A stretch of DNA of 64,000 nt from Mesorhizobium sp. WSM2240 (GCF_040438645.1 NZ_CP159253.1:2790001-2854000); one strand, 5' to 3'; shown: positions 27,673-36,602, counted from the first letter of the stretch. Notes: generated by a model not told the origin, from the letters alone. Program-made: numbers and translations.

Positions 27673-28093
27673 AAGGAGAACGCCCCCGCAAGCAAAAAAT
27701 TCACGTGTTTTTGGAGTGACGCCAAGGTCCCCCTCCCGTTCCCTGTCGCTGCCCAGCTGCGTTGGAGCAGGTCTATTTCAACGTTGATCCGTCAACGTCG
27801 AAAAAGGACAAGAAGAACGGTCAGTGCGTCCGCTGAATAATCATGGTTCGTGGCGGTACAATGGCCACAGTGAGGCAAAACAGGTCATGATGTACAATAG
27901 TGCGATTTTAGCAATCGTTGCGCAACCGATGCATTGCTTATGAAACTTCCGGTTGCGAGCAGGACGTTCTTCAGGCGTTCCTTGCTCATTCGCTTCCGCG
28001 TCGGCGATCCGGCTCATTCCATATCCGCACCCCAGCGCCCCGGCGTGGTCCAGTCTTAACCATCGATTCTGAAAAACGTAACGCCAGACGCCT
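27673..28093. other. Gap without recognised gene
   Basis: Between the transglycosylase start and the regulator relic I see only short overlapping frames without homology features. No hairpin with U-tract or promoter-like pair stands out. Confidence 0.4.
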
Positions 28094-28175
28094 GGAGCCT
28101 CTCCACGACACAAAGCTTCAGGCGATCCTGAAGCTCGTGCAACGTCCGCAGCAACGTTTCCTTGGCCGCGGCTGG
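28094..28175 (-). pseudogene. Relic of the C-terminal end of an XRE-type regulator
   Basis: On the minus strand the frame reads ETLLRTLHELQDRLKLC followed by VVERL, closely matching DTLLRTLRELQDGLRLC and IDVVERL at the end of the broken XRE gene at 37307-37650. The similarity is visible in the DNA too. No helix-turn-helix part remains upstream. It is a second, truncated copy of that gene. Confidence 0.58.
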
Positions 28176-28430
28176 AAAAGCACACGGCGCCGTCACCTTG
28201 CCCCTCCTGTCAGCATCTGTCAGGATTATTTTCCTCACTCTCATCCACACCCCTCGCAGCGCTCTTATCCTGTGCTCACCTCCCGCGCGGGAACTCGGGT
28301 CATGAACCGGATGAGCGAGGCGGGAGGCGGCGTCCGGGCCGGCCGCGTGAAACGGTGACGCGGCTGGGTGATGAGCCCCCAGGTCCGGGCCCGACGGGAA
28401 GGACAGCGTGCGCCAATGCACCCTCCTTCC

Positions 28431-28551
28431 CAGGGCAAGAACGCCGGCGGACGCAGAAGACCGCGCCGCATTTTCAATTGAGTGAGGCGCGGTCGCTTGC
28501 GTCCGCTTCCCGGCCTTTTGGAACAAGGCGCGGGAACGATCCCGCACGCCC
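28431..28551. ncRNA. Structured repeat element, copy A (candidate small RNA or leader)
   Basis: The core is a long hairpin: GCGGACGCA (28447-28455) pairs with TGCGTCCGC (28498-28506), then a 3x3 internal loop, then GACCGCGCC (28459-28467) pairs with GGCGCGGTC (28486-28494), closing an 18-base loop that contains CAATTGAGTGA. It is preceded by AACGCCGGCGG and followed by a second hairpin with GCGCGGG, loop AACGAT and CCCGCAC (28528-28547). A homologous element occurs at 52462-52590 with different stem bases but perfect pairing. Its strand is not known. On the plus strand it would be the leader of the gene at 28571. Confidence 0.6.
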
Positions 28552-28570
28552 ATGGACAAGGAGGAACACG

Positions 28571-28963
28571 ATGAAGAACGCAGCAACCGGCCCCGCCGAC
28601 ACGGCGGAAATTACGGCGATGCCGCCGAAAGTTCGCGAAGTCATGGCCGAGGCGATGCGCCGCGCCAACACCTACCTGAAGGCGCCGCATGACTGTCAAC
28701 GCCGGACCTGCCGCGGCTCGGGAAAATGCCATTTGAGATTGACCGAGGATCTCGCATTCGACTGCGACGCGGGTTTGAGCGGGCTTGGCCACGACATCGG
28801 CATGCTCGCGCTGGACCTCGCCTTGGACCTCATCGGGCCGTCGCTGCCGGGCTTGGAAAAGACGCTCCGCTATGCCGATCTCTGGATCGAACACAGTCAC
28901 TTCATCCAGGAGCGCTTGGATGCTGAGCGCAAGGCCAGGAAGCGCTATGGCCCGCCGGTATGA
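28571..28963 (+). CDS. Hypothetical protein with Cys-rich motif (130 aa)
   Basis: I do not recognise this protein. It has a strong AAGGAGG ribosome-binding site before the ATG. Its N-terminal 50 residues are helical, followed by the segment HDCQRRTCRGSGKCH with three spaced cysteines and two histidines, which could bind a metal. The C-terminal half is helical and amphipathic (GMLALDLALDLIGPSLPGLE) and ends in a basic tail. No signal peptide is seen. It sits just after the structured repeat element. Confidence 0.7.
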   Translation: MKNAATGPADTAEITAMPPKVREVMAEAMRRANTYLKAPHDCQRRTCRGSGKCHLRLTEDLAFDCDAGLSGLGHDIGMLALDLALDLIGPSLPGLEKTLRYADLWIEHSHFIQERLDAERKARKRYGPPV

Positions 28964-29000
28964 TCAGTTTTTCTTCTCCTATTGTGGGAGAAGGAAAAAG

Positions 29001-29079
29001 CCCTCATTCCGCCGCCAGCTTGTCCTGCGTTCTGGTCTCGAAATCGCTGGCGTGGCGCTCGTGCAACTGGCTCGCCGGG
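29001..29079 (+). repeat. Direct repeat of the yghU 3' end (left copy)
   Basis: This 79-base stretch matches 38240-38321 with four substitutions and one 3-base gap, in the same orientation. On the minus strand it encodes ASQLHERHASDFETRTQDKL plus AAE and a stop, the C-terminus of the YghU protein, lacking one Asp. Weak protein similarity continues a little further upstream. It is either a remnant of a second yghU-like gene or one end of an insertion at the yghU 3' end. Confidence 0.75.
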
Positions 29080-29228
29080 AAATTCGGACCGACGCGTGGT
29101 CGTTCACCCCGCCTGACGGCTACACATCGCGGCGAACCATGCAGTGCTTGGCTGCCGTCTTCGAAGCCATTCGCCTCGTTGATCGCATTAACGCATTTCC
29201 GCCCCGAAAAGGAAGGCTTGACCATGGG

Positions 29229-31550
29229 CTACTCAGGCGCGACTTCGACCTCCAGTCCTCCGGTAGCCGCGCTGACATTAACATTAGTCCCCTCGCCCCT
29301 TCGTTGGAACTCAAGGTCGGCCGTGCCTCGGCCGACCCGCAAGCCGGAAAGTCTGATCCGATCGACGAAGTCCGGCAGCAGCGGCCGCACAATGCGCAAC
29401 CTGTTGGCGAACCCGTCCGGCTCCAATCCCAGGCAAGTGCTGATCAGGAACGGCACGGATCCCGCTGCCCAGGCTTGGGGGTGGCAGGCCACGGGATAGT
29501 GCACCGGGACCTGAAAGTCCTCGCGCCGGAAACCGGCCATCACCTCCGGCAGCCTGTGATGCCGAAAGTGCATCGCTGCTTCAATTGTGGCCGTGAAGAT
29601 CCGCATCGCCTGCGCATCCTCACCATGCCGCCGGAAACCTGCAGCGAGAAACGCGTTATCATGTGGCCATACGGTCCCCAGATGGTAACCCACCGGGTTA
29701 TAGCGCCGCTCGACCGTGGACAGGGTGCGAACGCCCCAACCGCTGAACATGTCATCCTTCATGAGGCGGTTCACCGACCGATGTGCTTTATCCTCGTCGG
29801 CAATGCCCGTCCATAGAGCCTGGCCCGGATTGGAGGAAACCACGGCGACTTGCCGACCGTGCGCTTCCAGAGCCAAGGCGAAAGTTCCCTGGTCCTCGCA
29901 CCAGAAGTCGCGATTGAACCTTGTCTTCAGCGCCTCGGCTTCGCTGCGCAGACGCTTTGCCCGGTCGGAGTCTCCAGCGCGCTCGAAGAGATCGGCGATG
30001 GCGTGCTTGGCTGCAAACACGTAGCCCTGCACCTCGACGAGTGCGATGGGCGGCATTGCAGGAGTCCCATCTGCCTGCACGATCGCGTCTCCGGAATCCT
30101 TCCACCCATGGTTAATGAGACCTTTTTCGGATTCACTTTGGTATTCGACGTAACCGTTCCCGCTGATATCGCCGTATTCGGCGAGCCAAGCGAGCGCTCG
30201 CTCGACCGGATTCCGCAACTCATCAAATAACGCCAGGTCGCCGGTCCAGGCCGCGAGGCGGCCGAGCAGCAGTAAAAAAAGAGGCGTAGCATCCACCGTG
30301 CCGTAGAACGGGGTGTGCGGGATTTCACCGATGCGCGCTAGTTCGCCCACCCGAAGCTCGTGAAGGATCTTGCCCGGCTGCTCATCGCGCCAATGGTCGA
30401 TGCGCTGTCCCTGATAGCCAGCAAGGAGGCGCAAGGTCTGCGCTGCAATATCCGGCTGAAATGCAAGCATTTGCAACGAAACAATTAAGCTGTCTCGCCC
30501 GAACAGCGCTACGAACCAGGGCACCCCTGCAGCAAAATACCGTTTCTCCTCAAGTTGAGAGCGCAGCATGCCAAGGTCAAGCAGCGACCTGTGAACGACG
30601 CTGTTGAGCACCAGACTATCGCTGTGTAGCCGCGAATTCTGCTCCACCCACTGTTCTGCCTCTTTTCGCAGCCTTTCGGACAGCTTGGTGACGGTGGTCA
30701 GCGGTTGCGATGGGGCTTGCTCTGGGTCGGCCACCTTCGCGCATTCGCGCACGTTGATGGTAACTGCAATAACGCCTGTGTCCCGCGGTGGTACTTTGAT
30801 GCGAAGAGTCGCCGCGGCTTGTTGCATACGGTCCGGTTCTGGTGAAAACTGAATGGTCACCGTGCGCCTGATCTGGTCGGCGCCGTGGTAAACGAATTTC
30901 AGCTTTCCATCTCGCCAACCGCTAGGCTCAAGATTGCCGGGGACCTCCTGCAACAGCTCTCGCACATTGAAGACGTCCTCAAATCCGGCACGGAAGCGAA
31001 ACGTCACCGGAAGATCGCGCACCTCCTGGCCAAGATTGCGAAACGTCAGGATCTCGTGAGCTGTCGTCTGTTCGGCGTCGAGAATACGTTCCCACCGGAT
31101 GCCGAGTTCCTCTTTCGGAATGAGCTGGCCGTCTTCCAAGTGCAAGTCGGGATTGGTCAACTCGAATAGCGCCCTGTAACCCCTTTCAGCCGTCGAGGCC
31201 AACGGCATGGGACTGATATCGCCTATGGTCATTTCATAGCCGCTGAGAAAGCGACAGTCGTTGAAATACAGGCCGAACCCGTGATCGCCGTCTAGTGGCA
31301 TCTGCCCATCGGGAGCCACAACATAGTACAGGTTGAGGTTCTTGACCGTAACCGCATCAGCGATGCTGCCAACGATGGCAGGTTGCCCCTTCGTCAATAC
31401 GCGTTGCTTACGTTCCCATCGCGCCTCTGGCGTATCTCGTGCCAGCGCCTCGGATCTTGTCAGCCTCTTCCTGTTCCGAGTTGCTTGCGAGGCTCCAGTT
31501 CCGTCCTGCCGCTCGGCGTTGCCGCCGGCCCGTTGCTTCGAATCAACCAT
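29229..31550 (-). CDS. Amylo-alpha-1,6-glucosidase / glycogen debranching-type enzyme
   Basis: A 773-residue protein with an N-terminal beta-rich 'glycogen debranching N-terminal' domain (about 50-260; LYFNDCRFLSGYEMTIG) and a C-terminal (alpha/alpha)6 barrel (about 310-700). The barrel shows WFVALFGRDSLIVSLQML, INHGWKDSGDAIVQ, and GYHLGTVWPHDNAFLAAG, which hold the acidic catalytic and substrate residues of this clan. Such proteins cleave alpha-1,6 branches or trehalose/glucosylglycerate-type glucosides and are often stress-associated. Base composition is slightly lower in GC than the backbone. It is on the minus strand next to pseudogenes. Confidence 0.87.
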   Translation of the reverse strand: MVDSKQRAGGNAERQDGTGASQATRNRKRLTRSEALARDTPEARWERKQRVLTKGQPAIVGSIADAVTVKNLNLYYVVAPDGQMPLDGDHGFGLYFNDCRFLSGYEMTIGDISPMPLASTAERGYRALFELTNPDLHLEDGQLIPKEELGIRWERILDAEQTTAHEILTFRNLGQEVRDLPVTFRFRAGFEDVFNVRELLQEVPGNLEPSGWRDGKLKFVYHGADQIRRTVTIQFSPEPDRMQQAAATLRIKVPPRDTGVIAVTINVRECAKVADPEQAPSQPLTTVTKLSERLRKEAEQWVEQNSRLHSDSLVLNSVVHRSLLDLGMLRSQLEEKRYFAAGVPWFVALFGRDSLIVSLQMLAFQPDIAAQTLRLLAGYQGQRIDHWRDEQPGKILHELRVGELARIGEIPHTPFYGTVDATPLFLLLLGRLAAWTGDLALFDELRNPVERALAWLAEYGDISGNGYVEYQSESEKGLINHGWKDSGDAIVQADGTPAMPPIALVEVQGYVFAAKHAIADLFERAGDSDRAKRLRSEAEALKTRFNRDFWCEDQGTFALALEAHGRQVAVVSSNPGQALWTGIADEDKAHRSVNRLMKDDMFSGWGVRTLSTVERRYNPVGYHLGTVWPHDNAFLAAGFRRHGEDAQAMRIFTATIEAAMHFRHHRLPEVMAGFRREDFQVPVHYPVACHPQAWAAGSVPFLISTCLGLEPDGFANRLRIVRPLLPDFVDRIRLSGLRVGRGTADLEFQRRGEGTNVNVSAATGGLEVEVAPE

Positions 31551-31637
31551 CTAAAACTCTCTCTCTTCTGACCGCGGCGGGCCAGGGAAAGCCACCTTTT
31601 TGCATTTGCCTCTGCACGCGCGGCCACGTCCGCGGAC

Positions 31638-32217
31638 TATTCCCGGAGCAAGCGCGGAACGTGCGGTGCGCACCCTCTGCATATGACTATCCGATGGCCT
31701 GCCGACCTTTATCTTAACGGCGCGACAGCCATCTCGCTCCACCCAGCCCAACAACTGATCGACAGGCCGCCCATCACGATAGGAGATAAATCCGCCACTG
31801 CCGTAGATCGGCACTGCCTCACGCATGCTCCCGAGAAGACCAACAAAGGAAAGATCGAGGAGGTTCGCTTTAACATCCCAAAGCGCAACATCGACCGCAG
31901 ACATCGCCGAGGCACAGACGCCTCGCCAGCCGATATTGCGTACGGCGCCCACCATCTCCGCCCATATCTGAGGAATATGGAAGGCGTCCGCATCCCCCAG
32001 AATTTCGGCAAGAACATCATCAATCACCGCGGAGGCTGCCGCGCTCGCCGAGCCCCGTTTTTGCTCCGGCACTGATCTCTAGGAGACCCAAGGTAGTCGC
32101 ATTCCATTCCAAGGTGCCGTAGGCCTCTGGTGCATCGGCCGGGATCCAAAACACCGGACCCTCGGCCGTGAAAGCCGCGCCTGGGACCTGACGCGCAACT
32201 CTCCGCCCATCAGACAA
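31638..32217 (-). pseudogene. Mandelate racemase/muconate lactonizing (enolase superfamily) gene, broken
   Basis: Two reading frames together give an MR/MLE protein. The N-terminal capping part (WIPADAPEAYGTLEWNATT, then LGLLEISAGAKTGLG) is in one frame from 32217. The continuation (AVIDDVLAEILGDADAF, then IGWRGVCASAMSAVDVALWD, YGSGGF, CRAVKIKVGR) is in another. The KIKVGR segment carries the first catalytic lysine region, but the barrel stops about ten residues later. The metal-binding D-E-E triad and second acid/base are missing, so the product cannot be active. A frameshift lies near 32050-32072 and the 3' half is deleted. Confidence 0.72.
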
Positions 32218-32403
32218 GCTCCCGCACCGTGCCTGAAGCGATGTAAATTGCGATCTCCTCGTGCCGCACGTTTATGATCTTGCCGCGTTCGCAGCAGCTC
32301 GGTAATGCCGTTTAATCCCATCGCCAGAGATGCCGAGAATCTGATCGAGGTTCCAATCGAGCAGGCTGTCGACCAGGACATCGGCTGCAGTTGCTTTGAT
32401 CAT
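32210..32403 (-). pseudogene. Relic of the N-terminus of a ThDP-dependent enzyme
   Basis: From ATG 32403 the frame reads MIKATAADVLVDSLLDWNLD and then QILGISGDGI, the start of an acetolactate-synthase/pyruvate-oxidase-like protein. Then a frame change gives GITELLRTRQD, followed by a third stretch INVRHEEIAI with the RHEE region of the ThDP-activating Glu. It ends at a TGA at 32210 abutting the enolase-type pseudogene. It resembles, but is distinct from, the intact ThDP enzyme at 34426. Confidence 0.65.
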
Positions 32404-32515
32404 CGCTCTTCTCTGAAGATCATGCGGAACGTCTCGATTTTCTCGGCTGTCCTTCAAACTGAGCTTCGTAACCTATGTTCCGGCGAATAGCTGGCACTGC
32501 GGGAACAGCGCGGGC

Positions 32516-32540
32516 GGAACAAAAGCGGTCACGTCGGGTT
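32516..32540 (+). promoter_or_regulatory. EcfG/RpoE2-type stress promoter ahead of the PPC-domain gene
   Basis: GGAAC (32516-32520), 16 bases, then GGTT (32537-32540) fits the alphaproteobacterial general-stress promoter GGAAC-N16/17-cGTT with one deviation. It lies 72 bases upstream of the ATG at 32612. Confidence 0.5.
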
Positions 32541-32611
32541 TGCCTCCAGACTGTGCTTTGTCCGGGCGCCAACTCGGCCGCGGGCTCTTCGGCAGTCGAG
32601 GAGATAGAATC

Positions 32612-33055
32612 ATGCAGAGCAAGCTTCTCGCCGACAACGACGGCCAGCGAACTTTTGCGGTCGTCCTGGAATCGGGTGATAGCGTGATGGAATGTCTTCA
32701 GGACTTTGCCGAGCGGGAAAAGCTCACGGCATCGCAATTCACGGCCATTGGCGTTTTCAGCGACGCTGAGATGCGCTACTTCGATTTGGAAGCGAAGGCG
32801 TACCGTCCCATTCCCGTGCGTGAGCAAGTCGAGGTCGCAACGCTCAATGGCGACGTGGCGCTCGCTCCGGACGGGAAACAGGCGATCCACATCCATACCG
32901 TTCTTGGAAGGCGCGACGGCAGCGCGATTGCCGGCCACCTTGCCGATGCGCATGTCCGCCCCACGCGGGAAATCGTGCTGACTGAAAACCCGGGGCATCT
33001 GCAAAAGCGATATGATCCGGAAAGCGGCCTCGTGCTCATCCGGCCAGAGAGTTGA
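32612..33055 (+). CDS. PPC/DUF296 domain protein
   Basis: A 147-residue stand-alone PPC (plant and prokaryote conserved, DUF296) domain. LESGDSVMECLQDFAEREKL starts the fold, then ASQFTAIGVFSDAEMRYFD, and AIHIHTVLGRRDGSAIAGHLAD with the conserved His-x-His-x-x-x-Gly...GGH-type pattern (here AGHL) that forms a metal-like site in the trimer. Bacterial members are of unknown biochemical role. ATG at 32612 is preceded by GAGGAG. A truncated rhodopsin-transducer gene follows after 2 bases. Confidence 0.88.
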   Translation: MQSKLLADNDGQRTFAVVLESGDSVMECLQDFAEREKLTASQFTAIGVFSDAEMRYFDLEAKAYRPIPVREQVEVATLNGDVALAPDGKQAIHIHTVLGRRDGSAIAGHLADAHVRPTREIVLTENPGHLQKRYDPESGLVLIRPES

Positions 33056-33057
33056 GC

Positions 33058-33261
33058 ATGGCGGCGATCGGATCGCGGATCTGGGCAATCCCGGAAGGTT
33101 ACATTCCAAGCGCCGGGATTGCGGGTGATTCCGTGCTGGCCTCCCACGAAGCCGCCTGCATCCTCAACGCCGGCTATGTCGGCGCTGAGGTGAGGCTGAC
33201 GCTGTATTTTTCGGATCCGAGGATCGCGCTGCTCACGACCTTGGCCTTCGCCGAGAAGTGA
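33058..33261 (+). pseudogene. Sensory rhodopsin transducer family gene with internal deletion
   Basis: The 67-residue product starts like the sensory rhodopsin transducer family (RIWAIPEGYIP, SHEAACILNAG, AEVRLTLYFSD) and ends like it (ALLTTLAFAEK), but about 50-55 central residues are missing and the two parts are joined in frame at FSD/PRI. The family is normally about 120-125 residues. It was probably coupled to the PPC gene (TGA-GC-ATG). Whether the short product folds is doubtful. A TTG two codons upstream is an alternative start. Confidence 0.65.
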
Positions 33262-33283
33262 GTGATCTGGAAGGATCCTGAAA

Positions 33284-34339
33284 ATGCCGGAACGGCAAGA
33301 GAATGACCTAACGAACAACATAGTGGTGATCACCGGAGCATCCGCGGGTGTCGGTCGTGCCGTTGCACACCGTTTTGCAAGGGCGGGCACATCGCTGGCC
33401 CTTATCGCGCGCGATGAGGCTTCTCTCGAAGAGACAAAGCTTGAGGTGGAATCCCTCGGAGGAAGAGCGGCGATTTTCCCAGCCGATGTCGCCGACGCAG
33501 ATGCCGTCTTTGCTGCTGCGGAGGCCATAGAGGACCAGCTTGGGCCTATCGAGACCTGGGTCAACAATGCGATGACCACGGTGTTCTCGCCGCTGTCGAA
33601 AATGAAGCCGGAAGAATTTCGCCGCGTCACCGAAGTCACCTATCTTGGCTTCGTATACGGTACCATGGCCGCCTTGCGGCACATGCAGCCGCGCGCTCGG
33701 GGCACGATCGTGCAAGTGGGGTCGGCGCTGGCCTATCGAGGCATCCCGCTCCAATCCGCCTACTGCGGAGCAAAACATGCGATCCGCGGCTTTACGGATT
33801 CGCTGCGTTCCGAACTCCTGCACGACGGAAGCCGCATCAGGTTGACCATGGTTCATCTGCCGGCGATCAATACGCCGCAATTCGATTGGGCTCGTGCGCA
33901 TATCGGCCATGAACCACGACCAGTGGCGCCGGTGTTCCAGCCTGGCGTGGCCGCGGACGCGATCTTCGAAGCCGCACAAAGTGCCCCACGCGAACTCTGG
34001 GTCGGGTCGAGCACCTCTAAGGTGATCCTGGGAAACATGATCTCGCCGCGGTTTCTCGACCATTACCTAGCCAGAAATGCTTATCACGGGCAGGAGACGG
34101 CGGCGCCGTTGCAGCCCGGGAGAGATGACAATCTCTTTCGACCAGTACCCCAGCTCCACCGGACGCGTGGCTCCTTTAGCCGGGAAGCGTCAACGTCAGC
34201 GGTGAACTTGCCCGGAGAGGCGGTGCGGTTTGCCGCCGTGGTTATCGGCGTGGGCCTGGCGGCAACGGCCGGGTTCTTCACACACAGCGCATGGCGCAGT
34301 TCCGGACGCCCGAGGAGATCGAGCTGGAGTTCCGGTTAA
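33284..34339 (+). CDS. Short-chain dehydrogenase/reductase with C-terminal membrane segment
   Basis: A 351-residue SDR. TGASAGVG is the cofactor loop, NNAMTTVFSPL replaces the usual NNAG, the catalytic Ser is in QVGSALAYRG and Tyr/Lys in YCGAKHA. The extension beyond residue 250 ends in one hydrophobic helix (FAAVVIGVGLAATAGFF) and a basic tail, as in the subgroup of long membrane-attached SDRs found near stress genes. The substrate is unknown. The ATG has GGAAGG upstream. Confidence 0.87.
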   Translation: MPERQENDLTNNIVVITGASAGVGRAVAHRFARAGTSLALIARDEASLEETKLEVESLGGRAAIFPADVADADAVFAAAEAIEDQLGPIETWVNNAMTTVFSPLSKMKPEEFRRVTEVTYLGFVYGTMAALRHMQPRARGTIVQVGSALAYRGIPLQSAYCGAKHAIRGFTDSLRSELLHDGSRIRLTMVHLPAINTPQFDWARAHIGHEPRPVAPVFQPGVAADAIFEAAQSAPRELWVGSSTSKVILGNMISPRFLDHYLARNAYHGQETAAPLQPGRDDNLFRPVPQLHRTRGSFSREASTSAVNLPGEAVRFAAVVIGVGLAATAGFFTHSAWRSSGRPRRSSWSSG

Positions 34340-34425
34340 GCCTGGTTCGCCTGATCGGAACCGGGGACAATATGCCAAGCGTTGAAGAACATATCTGAAC
34401 GCAACAGTGCTTACGGAGAACAGCC

Positions 34426-36216
34426 ATGGCCCAAATGGTAGCGGACTTCATGCTCGACCGCCTCCACGAATGGGGTGTCAAGCGCATCTACGGCTATCCC
34501 GGCGACGGCATCAATGGCATTCTCGGCGCCCTCGGCCGGGCGGAGGACGAGATCGAATTCGTCCAGACCGCGCACGAGGAGATCGCTGCTTTCGCTGCCT
34601 GCGCACACGCCAAATGGACCGGCGACGTAGGAGTCTGCCTGGCGACGTCCGGACCCGGCGCGATTCACCTGCTCAACGGCCTCTATGATGCGAAGCTGGA
34701 CCATGCGCCCGTGCTCGCCATCGTCGGGCAGCAGAAGCAGATGGCAATGGGAGGCAATTACCAGCAGGAAGTCGATCTCATTTCCTTGTTCAAGGACGTG
34801 GCCAGCGAATATGTTCATATGTGCACCCATCCGGCGCAGATGCGCCATCTCATAGACAGGGCGATGCGGATAGCGCTGGCGGAGCGTACGGTCACCTGCA
34901 TCATCATTCCCAATGACGTGCAGGAAATGGAAGCTCAGCCCTCTCCTCCACGCGAGCACGGGGCACTCTTTTCAGGCGTCGGCTACCCGCAGCCTATGCA
35001 TATCCCGGGCGATGCCGAACTGAAGCGGGCCGCCGATGCTCTGAACAGCGGCCAGCGCGTCGCCATACTGATAGGTGCAGGAGCCTTGCACGCTGGCTCC
35101 GAAGTAGCGACGGTCGCCGAGCTTCTTGGCGCAGGGGTCGCGAAGGCACTGCTCGGACGGGCGGCTTTGCCGGATGATCTCCCCTTCGTCACAGGTGCGA
35201 TCGGCCTCTTGGGAACGCGGCCTAGCTTCGATCTGATGATGGATTGCGATACGCTGTTCGTCATCGGCTCGAGCTTTCCCTATTCCGAGTTCCTGCCGCC
35301 CGAAGGGCAGGCACGTGGCGTACAGATCGACATTGACGGCCGCATGCTGAGCATCCGCTATCCGATGGAGGTGAATCTCGTCGGCGACAGCGCGGCTACG
35401 CTTCAGGCCCTCATCCCGCTTTTGAAGCACAAGGAGGACCGCTCCTGGCGGGAGAAGATCGAAGAGAATGTCCGCGACTGGTGGGCGGTGACGGAGGAGC
35501 GCGCGATGGCTGCAGCCGATCCCGTCAACCCGCAGCGGGTCTTGTGGGAGCTTTCTTCCCGGCTGCCGGAGAACTGCATCATCAGCGCGGATTCGGGCAG
35601 CGTTGCGAACTGGTTCGCGCGCGACCTGAAGCTCAGAAACGGCATGAAGGCGTCGCTGTCCGGCGGGCTCGCTACAATGTGTCCGGGCGTGCCCTATGCC
35701 ATTGCCACCAAGTTCGCCTATCCCGACCGGGTCGCCATTGGCCTTGTCGGCGACGGCGCAATGCAAATGCTTGGCAACAACGCGCTCATCGATGTCGCGA
35801 AATATTGGGAACGTTGGAGCGATCCGCGGCTGGTGATCATGGTGCTCAACAATGGTGACCTGAATCAGGTCACGTGGGAGCAGCGCGTGTTGGCAGGAGA
35901 TCCAAAATTCCCCGATTCACAGAATGTGTACGCGTTCGACTACGCCCGCTATGCCGAACTTCTCGGGCTCAAAGGCATCCGGGTGGAAACGCCGGATGCC
36001 GTGGGTCCCGCCTGGGAAGAGGCCCTGAGCGCCGACCGGCCCTGTGTCTTGGACGTGGTCACGGACCCCAAGGTTCCGCCGCTTCCCCCGCATGTCACTT
36101 ACGAGCAGGCGAAGAAATATGCTGAGGCGGTCGTGAAGGGAGATCCCGAGGCTATCGGCATCATCTGGCAGTCCTTCAAGCAGGCTGCGCAGGGTGTGCT
36201 GCCGACAAGGCACTGA
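34426..36216 (+). CDS. Thiamine-diphosphate-dependent enzyme, pyruvate oxidase/acetolactate synthase-like
   Basis: A 596-residue three-domain ThDP enzyme. The N-terminal domain has GYPGDGINGI and TAHEEIAAFAACAHAKWTG with the cofactor-activating Glu. The central domain resembles a nucleotide/FAD-binding transhydrogenase fold (LIGAGALHAGSE). The C-terminal domain has the ThDP-Mg motif GDGAMQMLGNNALIDVAKYW ending in LNNGD. It matches the 'thiamine pyrophosphate-requiring' group related to pyruvate oxidase rather than biosynthetic IlvB, because no small subunit gene follows. A GGAAC...CGTT pair with 18-base spacing (34357-34382) may be a weak stress promoter. Confidence 0.88.
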   Translation: MAQMVADFMLDRLHEWGVKRIYGYPGDGINGILGALGRAEDEIEFVQTAHEEIAAFAACAHAKWTGDVGVCLATSGPGAIHLLNGLYDAKLDHAPVLAIVGQQKQMAMGGNYQQEVDLISLFKDVASEYVHMCTHPAQMRHLIDRAMRIALAERTVTCIIIPNDVQEMEAQPSPPREHGALFSGVGYPQPMHIPGDAELKRAADALNSGQRVAILIGAGALHAGSEVATVAELLGAGVAKALLGRAALPDDLPFVTGAIGLLGTRPSFDLMMDCDTLFVIGSSFPYSEFLPPEGQARGVQIDIDGRMLSIRYPMEVNLVGDSAATLQALIPLLKHKEDRSWREKIEENVRDWWAVTEERAMAAADPVNPQRVLWELSSRLPENCIISADSGSVANWFARDLKLRNGMKASLSGGLATMCPGVPYAIATKFAYPDRVAIGLVGDGAMQMLGNNALIDVAKYWERWSDPRLVIMVLNNGDLNQVTWEQRVLAGDPKFPDSQNVYAFDYARYAELLGLKGIRVETPDAVGPAWEEALSADRPCVLDVVTDPKVPPLPPHVTYEQAKKYAEAVVKGDPEAIGIIWQSFKQAAQGVLPTRH

Positions 36217-36272
36217 TGTGAGAGAGGCATGCCCCCGCGGCGACGCTGGTTCAGTCGGTCGGACGAGGAGGC

Positions 36273-36500
36273 GATGAAACAGCCGACCATCGAGACAACG
36301 CGTTCCGGGCGGGCGACACCGAGGCGGGCGAGGTGCTGTGGGAGACGAAGCCGCCAGCGGGCGGCCAGGCCAATCCCATCACCTTCGAGACGGGCGGCAG
36401 GCAGTTCGTCGCGATCCACGCGGGCGGCCATCACTTCATGAAGACGCCGGTGGGAGACTACTTCCTGCCTAAGGGTAAACGGGAGGAGCCGAGCCAATAA
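36273..36500 (+). pseudogene. C-terminal relic of a PQQ-dependent (glucose-type) dehydrogenase
   Basis: The open frame encodes GEVLWETKPPAGGQANPITF followed by ETGGRQFVAIHAGGHHFM and TPVGDYFLPKG, the last beta-propeller blade and tail of membrane-bound PQQ dehydrogenases. The preceding ~700 residues are absent. No start codon or ribosome-binding site fits. It is a deletion remnant between the ThDP enzyme gene and a membrane-protein gene. Confidence 0.68.
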
Positions 36501-36602
36501 GCGTCAGCCAGGCCAACTGGCAGGCTCGGACGGTCCTGCGGCTGCCGGGTTAAGCTTGTGCCGGCATGCCCGGCGCCGGTTCCGCGATAGCCGAGGCAAG
36601 CG

